Below, one piece after another: positions 44,589 to 56,415 of a stretch of DNA of 64,000 nt; position 1 is the first letter of the stretch, and each line of letters begins with the position of its first letter. A program made the position numbers and the translations under genes. Under the pieces are notes generated by a model. The model was not told the DNA's origin, made no database searches, and was given only the letters and a program-made list of their open reading frames with translations. Source of the stretch: Echria macrotheca (Eukaryota > Ascomycota > Sordariomycetes > Sordariales > Schizotheciaceae); contig MU839837.1 of the NCBI GenBank assembly GCA_030411725.1, positions 868,001-932,000 on the forward strand. Reading direction: 5' to 3'.

Positions 44589-46337
44589 ATGGCAACCCTC
44601 CTTGCTCCGTACAACACTGCTATGCAGCTGGGTGCAGGTAAGGCACTGATACCACGCCCCGAACTCTCATCATGAAAGCTAACACCGATCTTCAGGATTC
44701 AACTCCTACACCCAGCAGCTCTGCATCAATGATGCCGTGGTCCGCGAACCGACAGCGGCCGAAGCGGCCAAGGCCGAAAAGCCGCGTCTCCCGATGGCTC
44801 AAGAGGTCACATACAAAACATCTGTCATCGACAAAGTCACCGACGTGACCAGTGCTATGAATGTCCGTTCCATGCAAATTTTCTTGCTCCACTCGAGAAT
44901 CCGCAGCTCACATGTGATGCTATCAACTACAGATCAACGCTGCCTTCTCGATCAAGTACGACACGCTCGACGCCAAGGGCAAGGGCGACTTCATCAACAC
45001 GTCCAAGGTCAAGGAGAGCGACGTCAGCTTCATGATCTCGGTCAAGGTGGTCAACCAGGTCATCTACGACCACTCGCTGACCAAGTTCGAGCCGATCCCG
45101 GACGTCAAGCCGGCCAACTTCGCCGAGGTCTACGGGGACAGCTTTATCTCCGGATTCCAGGAGGGCGGCGAGTTCACTGCCGTCATTTCCATCAAGGCCA
45201 AGGACCGCAAGAAGGCAGCCAAGATCAAGGCCGAGTATGTTTGCACTCTTTCTCTCTCTTCTTCTCACACCTCTCGTTGGCTTATTTACTGATTCATCTG
45301 TACCTTACCTTATTAGTGCTGCCATCAACTTCACCAAGGAGAACTTTGCGCTCGACGTAAACGGCGAGTTCAGCAAGAACGACAACAGCTTCCTCGAGGA
45401 GAACGAGACAACCGTGTCGGTGACATGGTCCGGAGGCGGCCAAGAAATAAAGAAGCGTAAGTACCTAACCTAGTCTACCTTAAGTCCCTTCCATATCATG
45501 CTCCATCCAGTCCAGTCCACCAGACACCAAAAAGCTCACACACAAATTTTATATGTCACAGCCGAAGAAGACTGGACCCTCGAAACCATGCGGGCCGCAG
45601 CCCTCAAGTTCCCCGACCTCGTCTCGCGCACGCCCATGCGCACCCACGCCATCCTGACCAAATACACCGCCCTGCGCAGCTTCCACTCCGTCCTAGCCAA
45701 GATGACCTCGGGCGGCCACGACCCGCAGGCCGTCATCCCCAACTTCGAGAAGGCCGGAATCTACACGGCCGTTCTGCAAGAAGCCTACCTCGACTTCAAG
45801 ACCATCCTCAAGAACCTGCAGGTGTTGGCGTTCAGCGTCAGCGCCGGCACCGAGCGGCTTGTCGAGTCCGCCGCTGCCAAGAGACTGCAGCAACAACAGG
45901 AGGGTAGCGACCAGTCCACCACGGGAGGCGGACTCACACCCAGCAGCGAGACTTTCAACAGCGCCGGGTTTACGCTGGTCACTAGCGGCGGCAGGGCAGG
46001 ACCTAGTAACGTCGCCAACAAGCCGTACCCGCCCACGATCGAGGGCGTTGAGGCGGCACGCAACGATGCGCGGTTTATGTTAAACCGCATCGTTGCCGAG
46101 GTCGATACCATCACGCGCAAGCCCGAGCTCGCGGTGGATGAGGCCAGGCCGTTGCCTTATCTCTCGCCGTTTCTGTTCAAGGAGTTGTTGCCTGAGGGTC
46201 GGCTGGTCAAGGATAAGGTGGAGCAGAAGGTTGAGGTCCCGGGAGGAGGCGCGGTGGGTGAAGGGCCGGCTGAGGAGGGCGGGATAGGCGGGTTGGAGGG
46301 TATGGCTTCGGGCTTGGGGACTACCAAGTACTTCTGA
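44589..46337 (+). CDS. MACPF-like protein, paralogue of the 40106-42477 gene
   Basis: Five exons: 44589-44637, 44696-44862, 44933-45234, 45317-45456 and 45562-46337 (introns 58, 70, 82 and 105 bp), giving 477 aa. Residues 139-151 (Y-G-D-S-F-x6-G-G) carry the MACPF spacing and are followed by beta-strand EFTAVISIK. Shared blocks with the minus-strand paralogue are LAPYN near the start, FNSYTQQLC, SWSGGG/TWSGGG and AILTKYT-LRSF. The C-terminal 120 residues are Gln/Ser/Gly-rich and then helical, without the coiled coil and DUF3395-like domain. There is no signal peptide, so any pore would form from the cytosol or after cell lysis. Orthologous fungal proteins are generally unannotated. Fold assignment rests on the signature and needs structure prediction. 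Confidence 0.75.
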
Positions 46338-48451
46338 TTTTCTTTCCTTCTCTTCATTATTTTCCTCCCTTCGCTGTAATAAATGCTTGTGTATATATGC
46401 ACTCCTATGGTGGGTATGTTGAACTGTCGTAATAAGCCTGTCTCTTCAATACAATCGATGTCGTCGGTGAGCGTAGGCTAGGTGCCAGGTACATTTCGGC
46501 CCAATTCTGCTTTCAGAAACTGTGTCCGTTCAAGAAAATGGTTCCGTAGTCCATGGCGGGTTGCTGGTACTGGGTTCGCATGTATCACCGCACCTAACCA
46601 TCTCTCCTCGTTCGTTTTGTGTGGTGTGCAAGAACAGGACATCCTTCCTTTGCACAGCCTAGTACCCGCTTATACACGTCATTTTGCTCTACCACTAGTT
46701 ATGATAATGTCCAAGTATCGCCAGTAGCCGCCGTCGCATATAAATATATACCTCTCGCCACATAAAGAATACAACACAAAAAAAGAGTTACTCAAGACAG
46801 CCAAGTCATGAACTCCCTTGGCGTCGACGCTCAACCTTGGCGCCGCGCCGCCCAGAGGCGGGATAAGCAAACGTCGCGCAGCACCAGTGTCGCGGATGAA
46901 CCTGAGATCCATGTTTTAACATGGGGCATCGAGGAATGTAAATATGGAACTGTTATCAGTAAGAGCCATTTGTTGTAGATGGGATTCTTCCATATGACCT
47001 GTGTTTCACGCCCTCCGTCGTCAAGCCTCTTGTCACAGGCTCCTGTGAGAGAAAAGTATATCTCTTTAGCGGTGATTTGGAGCCCACCCCCTTGTCCGGC
47101 CCACAAATACCTCTCGCTTACATAGTAAGTAAGTACCAGCCACATTGGATCCTGACGGTCCAATAGGCTGCCACTCATGCAGCAGGGGGGTGGGCTCCAA
47201 ATCACCGCTAAAGAGATTGCGCTTACATCAGACCAGAGATGGCCCAGTTAACCAATGAAATCATAGTATGAAAGCAACACAGAGGTCTCATAAATGTAAA
47301 CACACTTGAAGTAAAAGCCCGCCGTATGTAAACCGCCATAGAAGAGGACGCCTGCGACAATGGCAAATTTCATTCCCCCATCCTCTGAACCGTCAAAACC
47401 CCCCACATCCTCACTCTTCATGTTCTCCATTCTCCGCCCACCCACCAACCCCCAAGCCAGCGCCGATCAAAGATCCAAGCAAGTACGTTTCACAAGACGC
47501 TCACCCTTCTTGGCCAACCCCCAAAACCCGCAAAAAACCCGCGACACCCGCCAAGCGCCGAGCCGCCAAGCGCACACCGAGACTCCTCGGCATGCCGAGC
47601 ACGTGCCGAGCTACCCGACCGCACCGCACCGCCGCCGCCTGCCCGCCGTCTTCCTTGTTTACCAGATCAGCCAAGCCGGAGCCAAGCCGAACGACCAAGC
47701 GGCCAAGACGCGCCGCGCGCGACAGGAGTCGTGGGCGTTCCTGACTGCTTTCTTGGACTTCTCGCCGCGACAGCTGCCCAGCGCCCCCCCCCCCCTCCCC
47801 CCTCTCTGCGGCCGCCCCTGATGACCAGCAGCGATACAAGGGGCAGGCAAAAACGAGAGAGACTGGCATCTCGAGGCGAGGTGTAACATAAGCTTCTCTT
47901 GCCTCTGCAGCGTGGCCGATCAACCCTTGGCTACCTACCGATTCAGAGACAAGCAAGCAGGCAGGTTAAAACTTCCACGACTGCTGCTGCTGCTCAGCAG
48001 CTCGGGGTGATGCAGCATGGCGCGTTTCGAGACCGCTGTAGCAAACACGGCCGCCGTCCTCTGCCACCGCCGCGCCCTGTTTCAACCGCGGCTGGACCCC
48101 GGTGAGACGGGCCTAAAGCAAGTCCACTTGGTACTCCACATCCGCCGCGCCGATCGGTTTTATTCTTCGGCGGAGTTCGCATGCTGATAGAAAGTGTTCT
48201 GATTTTCCCTTTTCACCCGTCGATCCCGTCTTTGCTTCATTTCCTGTTCTTTCTCGTCGTTGTCTTGGGGGCTCTGGTTAGCCGCGTTTTCGTTTCTTGT
48301 GTATTGCTTGCTTGGCATCTTTTGCGTCTTTTTTTCTCTTTCTCTGTAAATATCCTCTCCCGGCCGATCGATTCTTCTTGCTGGACAAGGCCGCCTCCTC
48401 CCCGTCCTCTCTTACCACCCAACTCCAGCCCGTTGAGATCCAGCTGCCGCA
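46338..48451. other. Long intergenic region with a hairpin element
   Basis: About 2.1 kb. It holds the terminal-inverted-repeat element at 47060-47217 and, from about 47900, the 5' region of the antiporter gene. Open frames at 47360-47956 are GC-driven and lack splice or motif support. Confidence 0.55.
47060..47217. mobile_element. 158-bp MITE-like element with 32-bp terminal inverted repeats
   Basis: 47060-47091 (begins ATCTCTTTAGCGGTG) and 47186-47217 (ends CACCGCTAAAGAGAT) are perfect reverse complements over 32 bp. The interior is 94 bp with no ORF. No target-site duplication is obvious in the flanks, so a non-mobile hairpin is possible. Confidence 0.65.
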
Positions 48452-50136
48452 ATGCCGAATCTCGACGTCAGCGAACTCAACACCGTGCTCGGGGTGCTGG
48501 GCACCTTCATTCTCCTCTATGGCATCATATCGGTCAAGATCAAGACCAAGTGGTACTTGGGAGAAGCTCGTAAGCATCTTCTCCCCCTCGAGATGACCAA
48601 GCCGCTAATGCCGCGGCAGTTCCCGCCGTCTTCATTGGCGTCCTGCTTGGCCCCGTAGCCGCCAAGTTCCTCGACAGCACACGATGGGGATCGGCAGCCG
48701 AGGGCCAGACGAGCGACATCACGCTCGGTGTGGCTCGCGTCGTCATCGGCGTGCAGCTCGTCATCGCCGGCTTTCAGCTACCCGCCAAGTACCAGCAGCT
48801 ACGATGGAAGGAAATGGCCGTCTGCCTGCTGCCCATCATGACCATCATGTGGCTCTTCACGACCCTGTGCCTGCTTGCCACGGTTCCCAAGATCACGCTG
48901 CTGGCCGCCTTGGTAATTGGTTCGTGCGTCACCTGCACTGACCCCATTCTGTCGCAGGCCATCGCCAAGGGCCCCTTTGCCGACAAGTACGTCGCCCGTG
49001 ACCTACGCGAGATCATCTCGTCCGAGGCCGGCGCCAACGACGGCTTTGGCTTCCCGTTTCTCATGCTGGCCGTCTACCTGATCCGCCACGCCGACATCCC
49101 CGGGGCTGGCGAGAAGACGGGCCACGCCGAGCGCGGTCTGGCTTTCTTGCTTGCTCGTTCGGAAGAAGGCGTCGGTAGACTCGGAGGTGGTGTGGGCGAG
49201 GCTCTCAAGAACTGGTTCGTCGAGACGTGGCTGTACATCGTGCTCATGTCAGTGGCCATCGGCGCCGTCGTCGGCTTTGGCTCGATGTTTGCGCTCAAGT
49301 TTGCGCTGCGGCGAAAGTGGATCGACTCGGAGAGCTACCTGCTGTATCCGACGGCCATCGGTCTGTGGCTCGTCGGCATCTGCGGCATGCTGGGCACTGA
49401 CGACCTGTTGGCCTGCTTCGTGGCCGGCAACGCCATGAACTGGGACGGCGAGTACCTCCGCGAGACCGAGGACCGCCATGACGAGGTCAACTCGTGCGTC
49501 GACGTGCTCCTCAACTTTGGTGGCTTCATGTACATCGGCACCATCATCCCCTGGTCCGATTTCAACCAGCCCGACACCACCGGCCTGACCTACGGCCGCC
49601 TCATCGGACTCGGCGTCCTGGTGCTCATTCTCCGCCGCATCCCCGCCATCCTGGCCATGTACAAGTTCATGCCCAACGTGTGCAAGAACTACAAGGAGGC
49701 TCTTTTCATGGGCTACTTTGGGCCCATTGGTATCGGCGCCGTCTTTTATGTTGAGCACACCCGTCACCTGTTCCCCGAGCTTGGACAGGGTGATGTTGAG
49801 GAGACCAACCTGGTTCGAGTCATGATCCCTGTTGTTTACTGGCTCGTACTCTTCAGCATTGTTGTCCACGGCCTGTCCATCCCCGCTCTCGATGCCATCT
49901 ACCGCTACTACGGCGTCAAGCCCATCACCGAGGACGCCACCGAGCTGCGCCGTATGTCGATGCGCGTGCCGACACCCGTTAACGCTACTGTCGGGGACAG
50001 CCAGACATTCATCGCGTACAACCGCTTCTCCCGTCCGGTCTTCAACAACGCGGATCTACCACCGGTTGGTGGGGCGTACCCGTACCCGATTGACGAGAAG
50101 ACGCGCATTGAGAGGAGGTACTCACGGATGGTTTGA
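48452..50136 (+). CDS. Plasma-membrane Na+(K+)/H+ antiporter, Nha1/Sod2-like
   Basis: Two exons, 48452-48569 and 48620-50136 (50-bp intron, GTAAGC...GGCAG), giving 544 aa. There are about 12 hydrophobic helices of the Na_H_Exchanger fold. Key blocks are ITLLAALVIGSCVTCTDPILSQ (TDP motif), EAGANDGFGFPFL (the conserved ND pair that binds cation) and GTDDLLACFVAGNAMNWD. The C-terminal tail is only about 85 residues, shorter than in yeast Nha1 and similar to fission-yeast Sod2. Expected role: export of Na+, Li+ or K+ in exchange for protons, for salt and pH tolerance. The gene is complete. N-terminal MPNLDVSELN fits fungal orthologues. Confidence 0.93.
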
Positions 50137-50765
50137 TGGGCGTCGAAGACTAGAGACGGTATTAGAAGACGCTGGCCGTGGAGTTGGGTGTTCGTGTCCA
50201 TGTATAGACTTATTTTACTGATGAAATTCCCACCCTAGTCATTCATTTACTGCCTCGGCCCCCGCGATTTGTTGTTGACATGTCGGTGGAGTGTCGCCAC
50301 TGGAGAGAAGTGCAGGCTCGGCAGTCTGACCAAGCATACGTCGTGACCCCCAACTTCTTCGGCATCATCGACCACTCGTAGTGTCTGGGCTCATCTTGGG
50401 CTCTTGTACCGCAGCGGAGGAAGTCCGTCGTCCATCCATTATCTGCAACAAGGGGTGTTTTGACTGAGAGCCCGTTCTTGGATCTGTCCCTTCCGGCAGC
50501 GCAAGACCGCATGCGAGTGACTGCATGCTCGGATGTCCCCGAACCAACCGGATGTCGAGGCCGCATGCAACGTCAGAACTTCCAGGCTGCCGGTTCAGCG
50601 GCTGCACATACGCGCGTCCGCACTACGGAGCCAGGCATCCACATACCGCCCTTTCACAGATAAACATCGAAGCCCGCAAACATCCGGCCAACCGGGGGAA
50701 GATCCGGTGTCTGGAAGTCCAAACCTCGATATTCGACACGTGCGGCCGACACAGCGCTCGCCACC
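50137..50765. other. Intergenic region
   Basis: 3' flank of the antiporter and promoter of the F-box gene. Nothing else recognised. Confidence 0.5.
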
Positions 50766-52297
50766 ATGGCGGACCTTATCACGCCTTTGCCGCTGGAGGT
50801 CCTGCAGCACATTGCGTCGCACTGCTCGTTGCGCGGCATTTTCGCCCTCGACCGGACTTGTCGACGATTCCACGCCGCGTGTTCCGGTACATTCGTATTC
50901 CAACAGTGTTTTGTCAATCATGTGCTCTAGACCTAGTCGTTTGCGAATGCGTCCGTCACTGACTGCGGTATAGATGCAAAACCCCAGGTCTCATGATGTC
51001 CGCGACAAGGAGATGGTGAGCAGGCTGATCACCAAGATCCTATCGACCAAATCACCTTACGAGGCCAGGTTGGCGTGGGCTACCCTCGCAGCTGCTGCAT
51101 CAGAGCTTCCGGCGACTCTGCACGAGCTGGAAGACATGCTGCATGTATACGAATCCGTTCCATGGGAATACGTTGGCAAGCCAACGCTTCCTTCGCACCT
51201 CTCGCCCACGGCTAGGAATATCATCAGCATGCTGAGTACCTGGACTGTCCTGTGTAGTATGCTACCTCGGTTTGGGGCTTCGTACACACCCCGCAAAGGC
51301 CCATCCAGCCCGATACTGACATGTTATGGCCATAGGTCCCACAGTTAATGACTTCCCCTTGACGGCTTCTCTCACCGGGCTAGCGGCAAGCATGCTCAAC
51401 CCCGACATCTGGCGGACGTGGCATCCAACAACCTGGCTCCCGTTGGCCAGTAAGGTAGCATTCTGCCTTGCGATGGGTGGGCTAACCAATCCCGCGCTTA
51501 ACAACATGCCGCTGCTGGCTTTTCGCGTCGCCAGCCTGTCCGAACCCGCATGGGACGAACTGGAAGACTCTCCGGAAGGCGTCCAGACGCGTGGATTCCT
51601 AACGGTCGCGTGTCTCCCATGGATCTTGCGTTCCGACATGCGCATCTCCACACGCGAGAATCTCCCCCATCCAGCTTCGTTGCCTCTTCTTCGACAGTCC
51701 GTCAGTGAAGATATTCCGTTCCCGGACGGCAGCCATCTGTCAAAGTTCCAGCGCTTTGGGTGGAAACATATAGATCTATCGCCGATTGGGGCATCCCTCA
51801 ACATGTTTGGCGCGGCGCCTTCGTGGACCCGCTGGCTTTGCAGTAATCCTCCCGCTCTTGTGGATGACATAACGAGGGGTGTATGGGTCGGATACGTTTC
51901 TACCTCACAGGGACGGTATAGCGAGATTCCTCCGCCGGCCCAGAACATGCAGTTCACTTCGGAACCTGACCCTGAGGACCCAGACCGGATCGAGGTGGCG
52001 TCAGAAACCGGTGAAGACGCCCGGGGCTCGTTTCGGCTCCGGGGGGATGTGATACGATCCACCGGGAGCGTGCGACTCGAGAAGCGGTGGGCATCGTTGG
52101 GAAATGGTGTGGTCCACGTGTTCCACGCCGCTCTTACGCCTTTGGGCATTGCCGGGTATTGGGCATATAACAGCGATCCTCATGATTTCATGGGATTTGT
52201 GTGGATTTATAGGGAGGAGTGGGTGCCGAAGTCTAGCTGCCGCGGTTCCCCTAACCCAGCCAGTGAGCTACCACGGAGCTTGGAGGACGAGGCATAA
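50766..52297 (+). CDS. F-box domain protein
   Basis: Three exons: 50766-50921, 50974-51253 and 51336-52297 (introns 52 and 82 bp), giving 465 aa. The second intron could instead end 9 bp later (CCCACAG), also in frame. Residues 5-40 are an F-box: LPLEVLQHIASHCSLRGIFALDRTCRRFH. The middle is helical. The C-terminal 250 residues include HLSKFQRFGWKHIDLSP, SGSVRLEKRW-like beta strands and HAALTPLGIAGYW, resembling the associated domain in other fungal F-box proteins. Inferred role: substrate adaptor of an SCF ubiquitin ligase through Skp1 binding. Target unknown. Confidence 0.8.
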
Positions 52298-53564
52298 TAG
52301 ACCGGCATGGAGGGGAATCCATTTAGCCAATATCGCAATACGACCAAAGGTTCGGGCTGCGAGCCCAGCTGCTGGTTAGGGTGAATCGGAAACCAGAAGA
52401 TAGGTATGGACCGCTTTGTCTCAGGGCCTGAGGGTTGAAGGTCAGACTGGCAATGTAGCCGCATCTAGGGTCGAACAAGCTTCATGATCGCAACATGGCT
52501 GCCTGCGATGGAATACAGGGTCCTTTGCCTGGTCTCTGAAATGGTCGCTGCAAATGTGACTCCCATCAGTCGGATGAGGAGGGGCTTGTCACACACCTCC
52601 GCACTCGATTTTACACCGACTGTGTCTGAGACTCCGTTATGCTGTCGATCGGATGGTGTCTCCGCATTCGAGCCTAGAACAACGGCCTCGGGTAACATCA
52701 TCGGTGCCAAAGCGTCGGGCCGATGCTCTCAGGGGAGGCCGGCCAGAGCGGTCAACATTTTTGCGCCAACCTTCAAGCCGGGGCGCCATCCGACAACAAG
52801 CCGAAACCAGGAAAGCGTCCCGAACGTCGAGTGAAAGTTGAACGATGAGTTGCGGATCAGCAAACGCGTGTTTGAAGAGACGGTGAGCACGCGGTGCTGG
52901 TGTCGAATCGTCAACCCCGCCTCGGCCGCTGTCAAACATGCACTTCCCCAGACCGGCGATCCGTGATCCGCGGTGCGTCGACATAGATCAGGGCCCTTCG
53001 GTGCCTGCCCATCTTCGCCATCGTCTTGACCATCGGTCCTGTGTTTTTCGGAAGGGGATCATTTGTTTTGTCTGTGTCTGGGTGGAGCCTCCTCGGGTCC
53101 TCGCTGATCTCGCCGTTGACGTGCGCATTGGCATCCGGGCACCGCTTTGAGTCCCCCCTGCAGCTCGGGGATTTGCTCGCCGCCAACCGGCACGAGACCC
53201 GAGCCGCCCCTCCCCGCTGCCGCTGCCAATGCCATTGCTCTGGGACCCATGGGATCGACCGCCAGCACCTGTCTCAAGAAACGTCGGATACGGCGCATTT
53301 CTGACACACATCCTGGACTCTGGATATCTGACCGGCCGGCAATTCGTCTGCTGCACGTCGAATCTAGATCTTGGTGGGAGTTTTAACCTTTTCTATCCTC
53401 GGACGCGGGGAGCTCATCTTGGTTCTGCGACCTTGTTGTTCGTCCGAATCCGTCCCGCTTTGATTCGTCCCAACTCATGACGGCGATGCAGAGGAGCCGT
53501 CACAACACTCGTTTTTTGGAGTTTCGCTCGCTTCGACAGCCAGAAGAAATCCATCGAAAAAAAT
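52298..53564. other. Intergenic region
   Basis: 1.27 kb upstream of the second rhodopsin-domain gene. Several overlapping short ORFs on both strands, none supported. Confidence 0.5.
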
Positions 53565-54856
53565 ATGTTGCCTTTCGACCCGAAGGCTGACCTAGGTCCC
53601 CCGCTCAACATCGTCGTTTGGTTGCTGGTTTCGATCTCGGCCGTCTTCCTGTTCACACGTCTCTACTTGAAGAACTTCCAGAACCGGGGCCTGTGGTGGG
53701 ACGACTACGTATTGCTGGCAGCCTGGCTTCTTCAGGCCGGCCAAGCAGGACTCGTCTCGTACCTCATCAACCTCGGATACGGCAAGAGCCCGGTTCCCAA
53801 GGAGAATGCGCCACTCTTTCCCACGCCGGTGAACTTGCTGTCCACCTTTCTTATCGTTGCCAACATGCTGGGAAAAATCTCGTTCGCTCTTACTCTTTTG
53901 CGTATGCCGGTTCGATGGATGCGCATCGTCCTGTCCTTCATTATCGTCACCCTGGCGGGAACGCTTGGTTGCAGCGCTGTCATGGTCTGGATCGAGTGTT
54001 TTCTGTCCACAACCAAAAAAAATTGCGTTTCGGGAGACGTTGCCATCACATATAATATGTTCTCATGCGGTAAGTAACCTCTTTGACGGCTCCCTAGAGT
54101 TCATCCTAACAGCGGTGTCAGTCTACTCGGCTATTATGGATCTGGTTCTGGCCTTTCTCCCTTGGAAGTACATCTGGGACTTACAGATGAGCAAAAAAGA
54201 AAAAATCGGCGTCGTGGTCGCCATGAGTATGGGAGTCTTGTTGGTACCCCCCGGGATATCTCCGACGAAACACTGACAGACGATAGTGCGAGTGCGGCAG
54301 CGGCCTTAAAGACCATGACGTTCCCGAATGTCATCACAGTGCCCAGTATGATCAAGCCTGAGATTTGGTGGGAGTTTTGAGCTGACAGGTCCCAGCGGCG
54401 AGCGTTTCCCTCATCATCTGGGGCAATGCGGAATCTTCGATTTGCATCATGGCGGCATCAATTCCGATCCTGCGCGCCCTGGTTCGTGACGGAATGAGAG
54501 GCGCAGCTCCGCTGGGATATAGAACCTATCGAACTGGTTCGGCAGCCATGGCTGAGTCACGAACAGCCGAGAGTACCGGGAATCGGTCAGTGATATTCGC
54601 CCGCCAGCTCGCCTTCCCGCTTCCACCTCAAGCTAGTCAGAAACCTCAGAAACCGAGCCTGGGGGTTCCATCTCCTAGCGGCTCGTCTCTCGATAGGACA
54701 CTCGCCGGCGATAGCCCTGAGCCGATAATAAAGTCTGCGACAAGGAGCGGCCGCGAGGATGGAGAAGTGTGGAGCGATCAGGATAGCTTCGAGATGACCA
54801 ACTATGATGGGCGGCCCCAGACACCGAAAGACTTCCTTAGGAGTAATCCCGTGTGA
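53565..54856 (+). CDS. Rhodopsin-domain (Pth11-like) integral membrane protein
   Basis: Four exons: 53565-54069, 54113-54239, 54287-54345 and 54396-54856. Introns are 43, 47 and 50 bp; the product is 383 aa. The donors GTTGGT and GTATGA are weak but are the only ones keeping the frame. Seven helices with family landmarks: FTRLYLKNFQNRGLWWDDYVLL, GYGKSPVPKEN, AVSVYSAIMDLVLAFLPWKYIWDLQM, KKEKIGVVVAMSMG and IIWGNAESSICIMAASIPILRAL. The C-terminal 100 residues are polar and Ser-rich with likely phosphorylation sites. No CFEM domain. Same family as the protein at 7366-8763 but not its close copy. Possible surface sensor. Confidence 0.87.
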
Positions 54857-55380
54857 CGACATTCCGGTCCAACCGCCGGGGCTATATACCTGCTGGAAAC
54901 GCACCAAGTGTATGGACTATTTTGTGGGGGAAAGTTCGGGGCCAACGATCGCACAGTTTGGCAGCCTGTCGCAGATGGTGCGCGGCCTGGACGTCTGGGA
55001 GGAGATGCCAGTTTCGAACTGGACATGACGGGGCCATTCCCAGGCCAGGGCGAGTGGGAAGACTAATCAGATGGATGTACGTTTGACGCAGGTCTGATCT
55101 GACATATGCGCTGGAAGCCTGGAAACTCCGGTGATCGGTAGGAAGATGGCAAGGCCACACACAGCGCCTTGATGAGCAACAGCCGGCGAGGAAGTCCTCC
55201 CATGTTGCCGGTGTGACGGGCTGCCCACTAGAATAGTGGGTTAATACACCCGACATGTTATTGTTTTGTCTGGGGCGACTGGTAACGGGGGTTTTGAAGC
55301 TGGCGTTGGAGGTGGCATGACTCAGATGGCTCAAATCGTGAACAAAGGCAGTCTTGAATAGCTAATATATGCGATGTAAT
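54857..55380. other. Convergent intergenic region
   Basis: 3' flanks of the membrane-protein and YwbE-like genes. No feature recognised. Confidence 0.5.
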
Positions 55381-55956
55381 TCAGTCGTCAAAATGACTTG
55401 CAACATGGTGAGCGACAGCAGCGGGGTCTCCTTCGAAATTGCCGCAGACGGGACACGACGACGTCTCTGCTCGCTGTTCTGGCCGAGAGGTCGGATTCGC
55501 CGTCGACGAAGTGGCCGTCGAATCTGTATCTCGATTTGCTTTTCCTTTGCCGGCAGCTCTTCGCTGCTTCGCCGGCTTGATGTAAGCGTCCAGACTGATG
55601 GACGAAGTCGGCAGCTCTGTCTCGTTTCGTTGCGACATCAGATGTCTTGGTTGGCGAGGTGCCCGAGGATGCCCGTTGCTGACGTCAACTTCCTCTAGAG
55701 CATCGGCTTCCGGAGGGATGGAGAGCGAGGGCTGCGCCGTGGCAGCGGCCATGGTTTGCACTCTGCCGACTCTGCCGTCGATTAGGCGCACCTTGATGCC
55801 GCGAGGGTGGTTTCCACGCGTGAGAACATCCTGAACGACGCCCGTCACTGTGCGGCCGGTTGGCTGGTCAGCCTTCAGCACAATATTGACGGACGCGCCA
55901 GGCAGGACTTGTCGGGTTGTCGGGACGCGTTGCATTGCGGAAACAATTTGTCGCAT
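55381..55956 (-). CDS. YwbE-like (DUF2196) protein with C-terminal UBZ-type zinc finger
   Basis: Single exon, 191 aa from the ATG at 55956; an in-frame ATG at 55935 is also possible, and the frame stays open upstream without a better start. Residues 15-75 match the YwbE family: PGASVNIVLKADQPTGRTV, then TRGNHPRGIKVRLIDGRVGRVQ. The linker is Arg/Ser/Thr-rich and probably disordered. The last 25 residues (CPVCGNFEGDP...HHVASH) form a C2H2-type ubiquitin-binding zinc finger of the UBZ4 kind. This combination occurs in fungal uncharacterised proteins. The UBZ suggests recruitment to ubiquitinated chromatin or repair sites; the YwbE part has no known activity. Confidence 0.82.
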   Translation of the reverse strand: MRQIVSAMQRVPTTRQVLPGASVNIVLKADQPTGRTVTGVVQDVLTRGNHPRGIKVRLIDGRVGRVQTMAAATAQPSLSIPPEADALEEVDVSNGHPRAPRQPRHLMSQRNETELPTSSISLDAYIKPAKQRRAAGKGKANRDTDSTATSSTANPTSRPEQRAETSSCPVCGNFEGDPAAVAHHVASHFDD

Positions 55957-56415
55957 TTCGTTTTGTTGATCAAACGTTGGTGGGGTTTGAAGTTGCACGT
56001 TGTGAAGATTGCAACCCGGTTTCGTGGCACAGACGCTGGGAATCGATTTCTCGGTGCGCACAGACCATATATCGCTCCTAACAGCATTTTTTTCTGACAG
56101 TCCGGCAACAGCTGCCGGCCGGTGCTACCATATCGGCTGGGCTGGTTGATGCATCACAGATCTCAGTTCCGGGATTTGATGGTGAACTCCTCGACGTCCG
56201 GGTCGGTTTTGTCTACCAGTATTTCGCTTTCCATATCCAGAAAACTGTTTCTCCATGGTTTGTGACTGTGGCCCTCGGTGAACTTCCACCTGCGGGACGA
56301 GGTGCTGGCATTAGATGTGCTTGAGATTGTATGTCAGTGGATATAGACCTAGAGCTAGCTGTTGTACATTCAAATCTCTCCGTGGCCCCGTCTAAGATTT
56401 AAGTCAACCCACAAT
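55957..56415. other. Intergenic region
   Basis: Promoter of the YwbE-like gene and 3' flank of the DUF423 gene. An upstream exon of the YwbE-like gene could lie here but no clear one is seen. Confidence 0.45.

Noticed and set aside
47360..47956. Proline-rich frames on both strands
   Set aside because: Long only because of GC-rich composition; no start context, splice sites or motifs.
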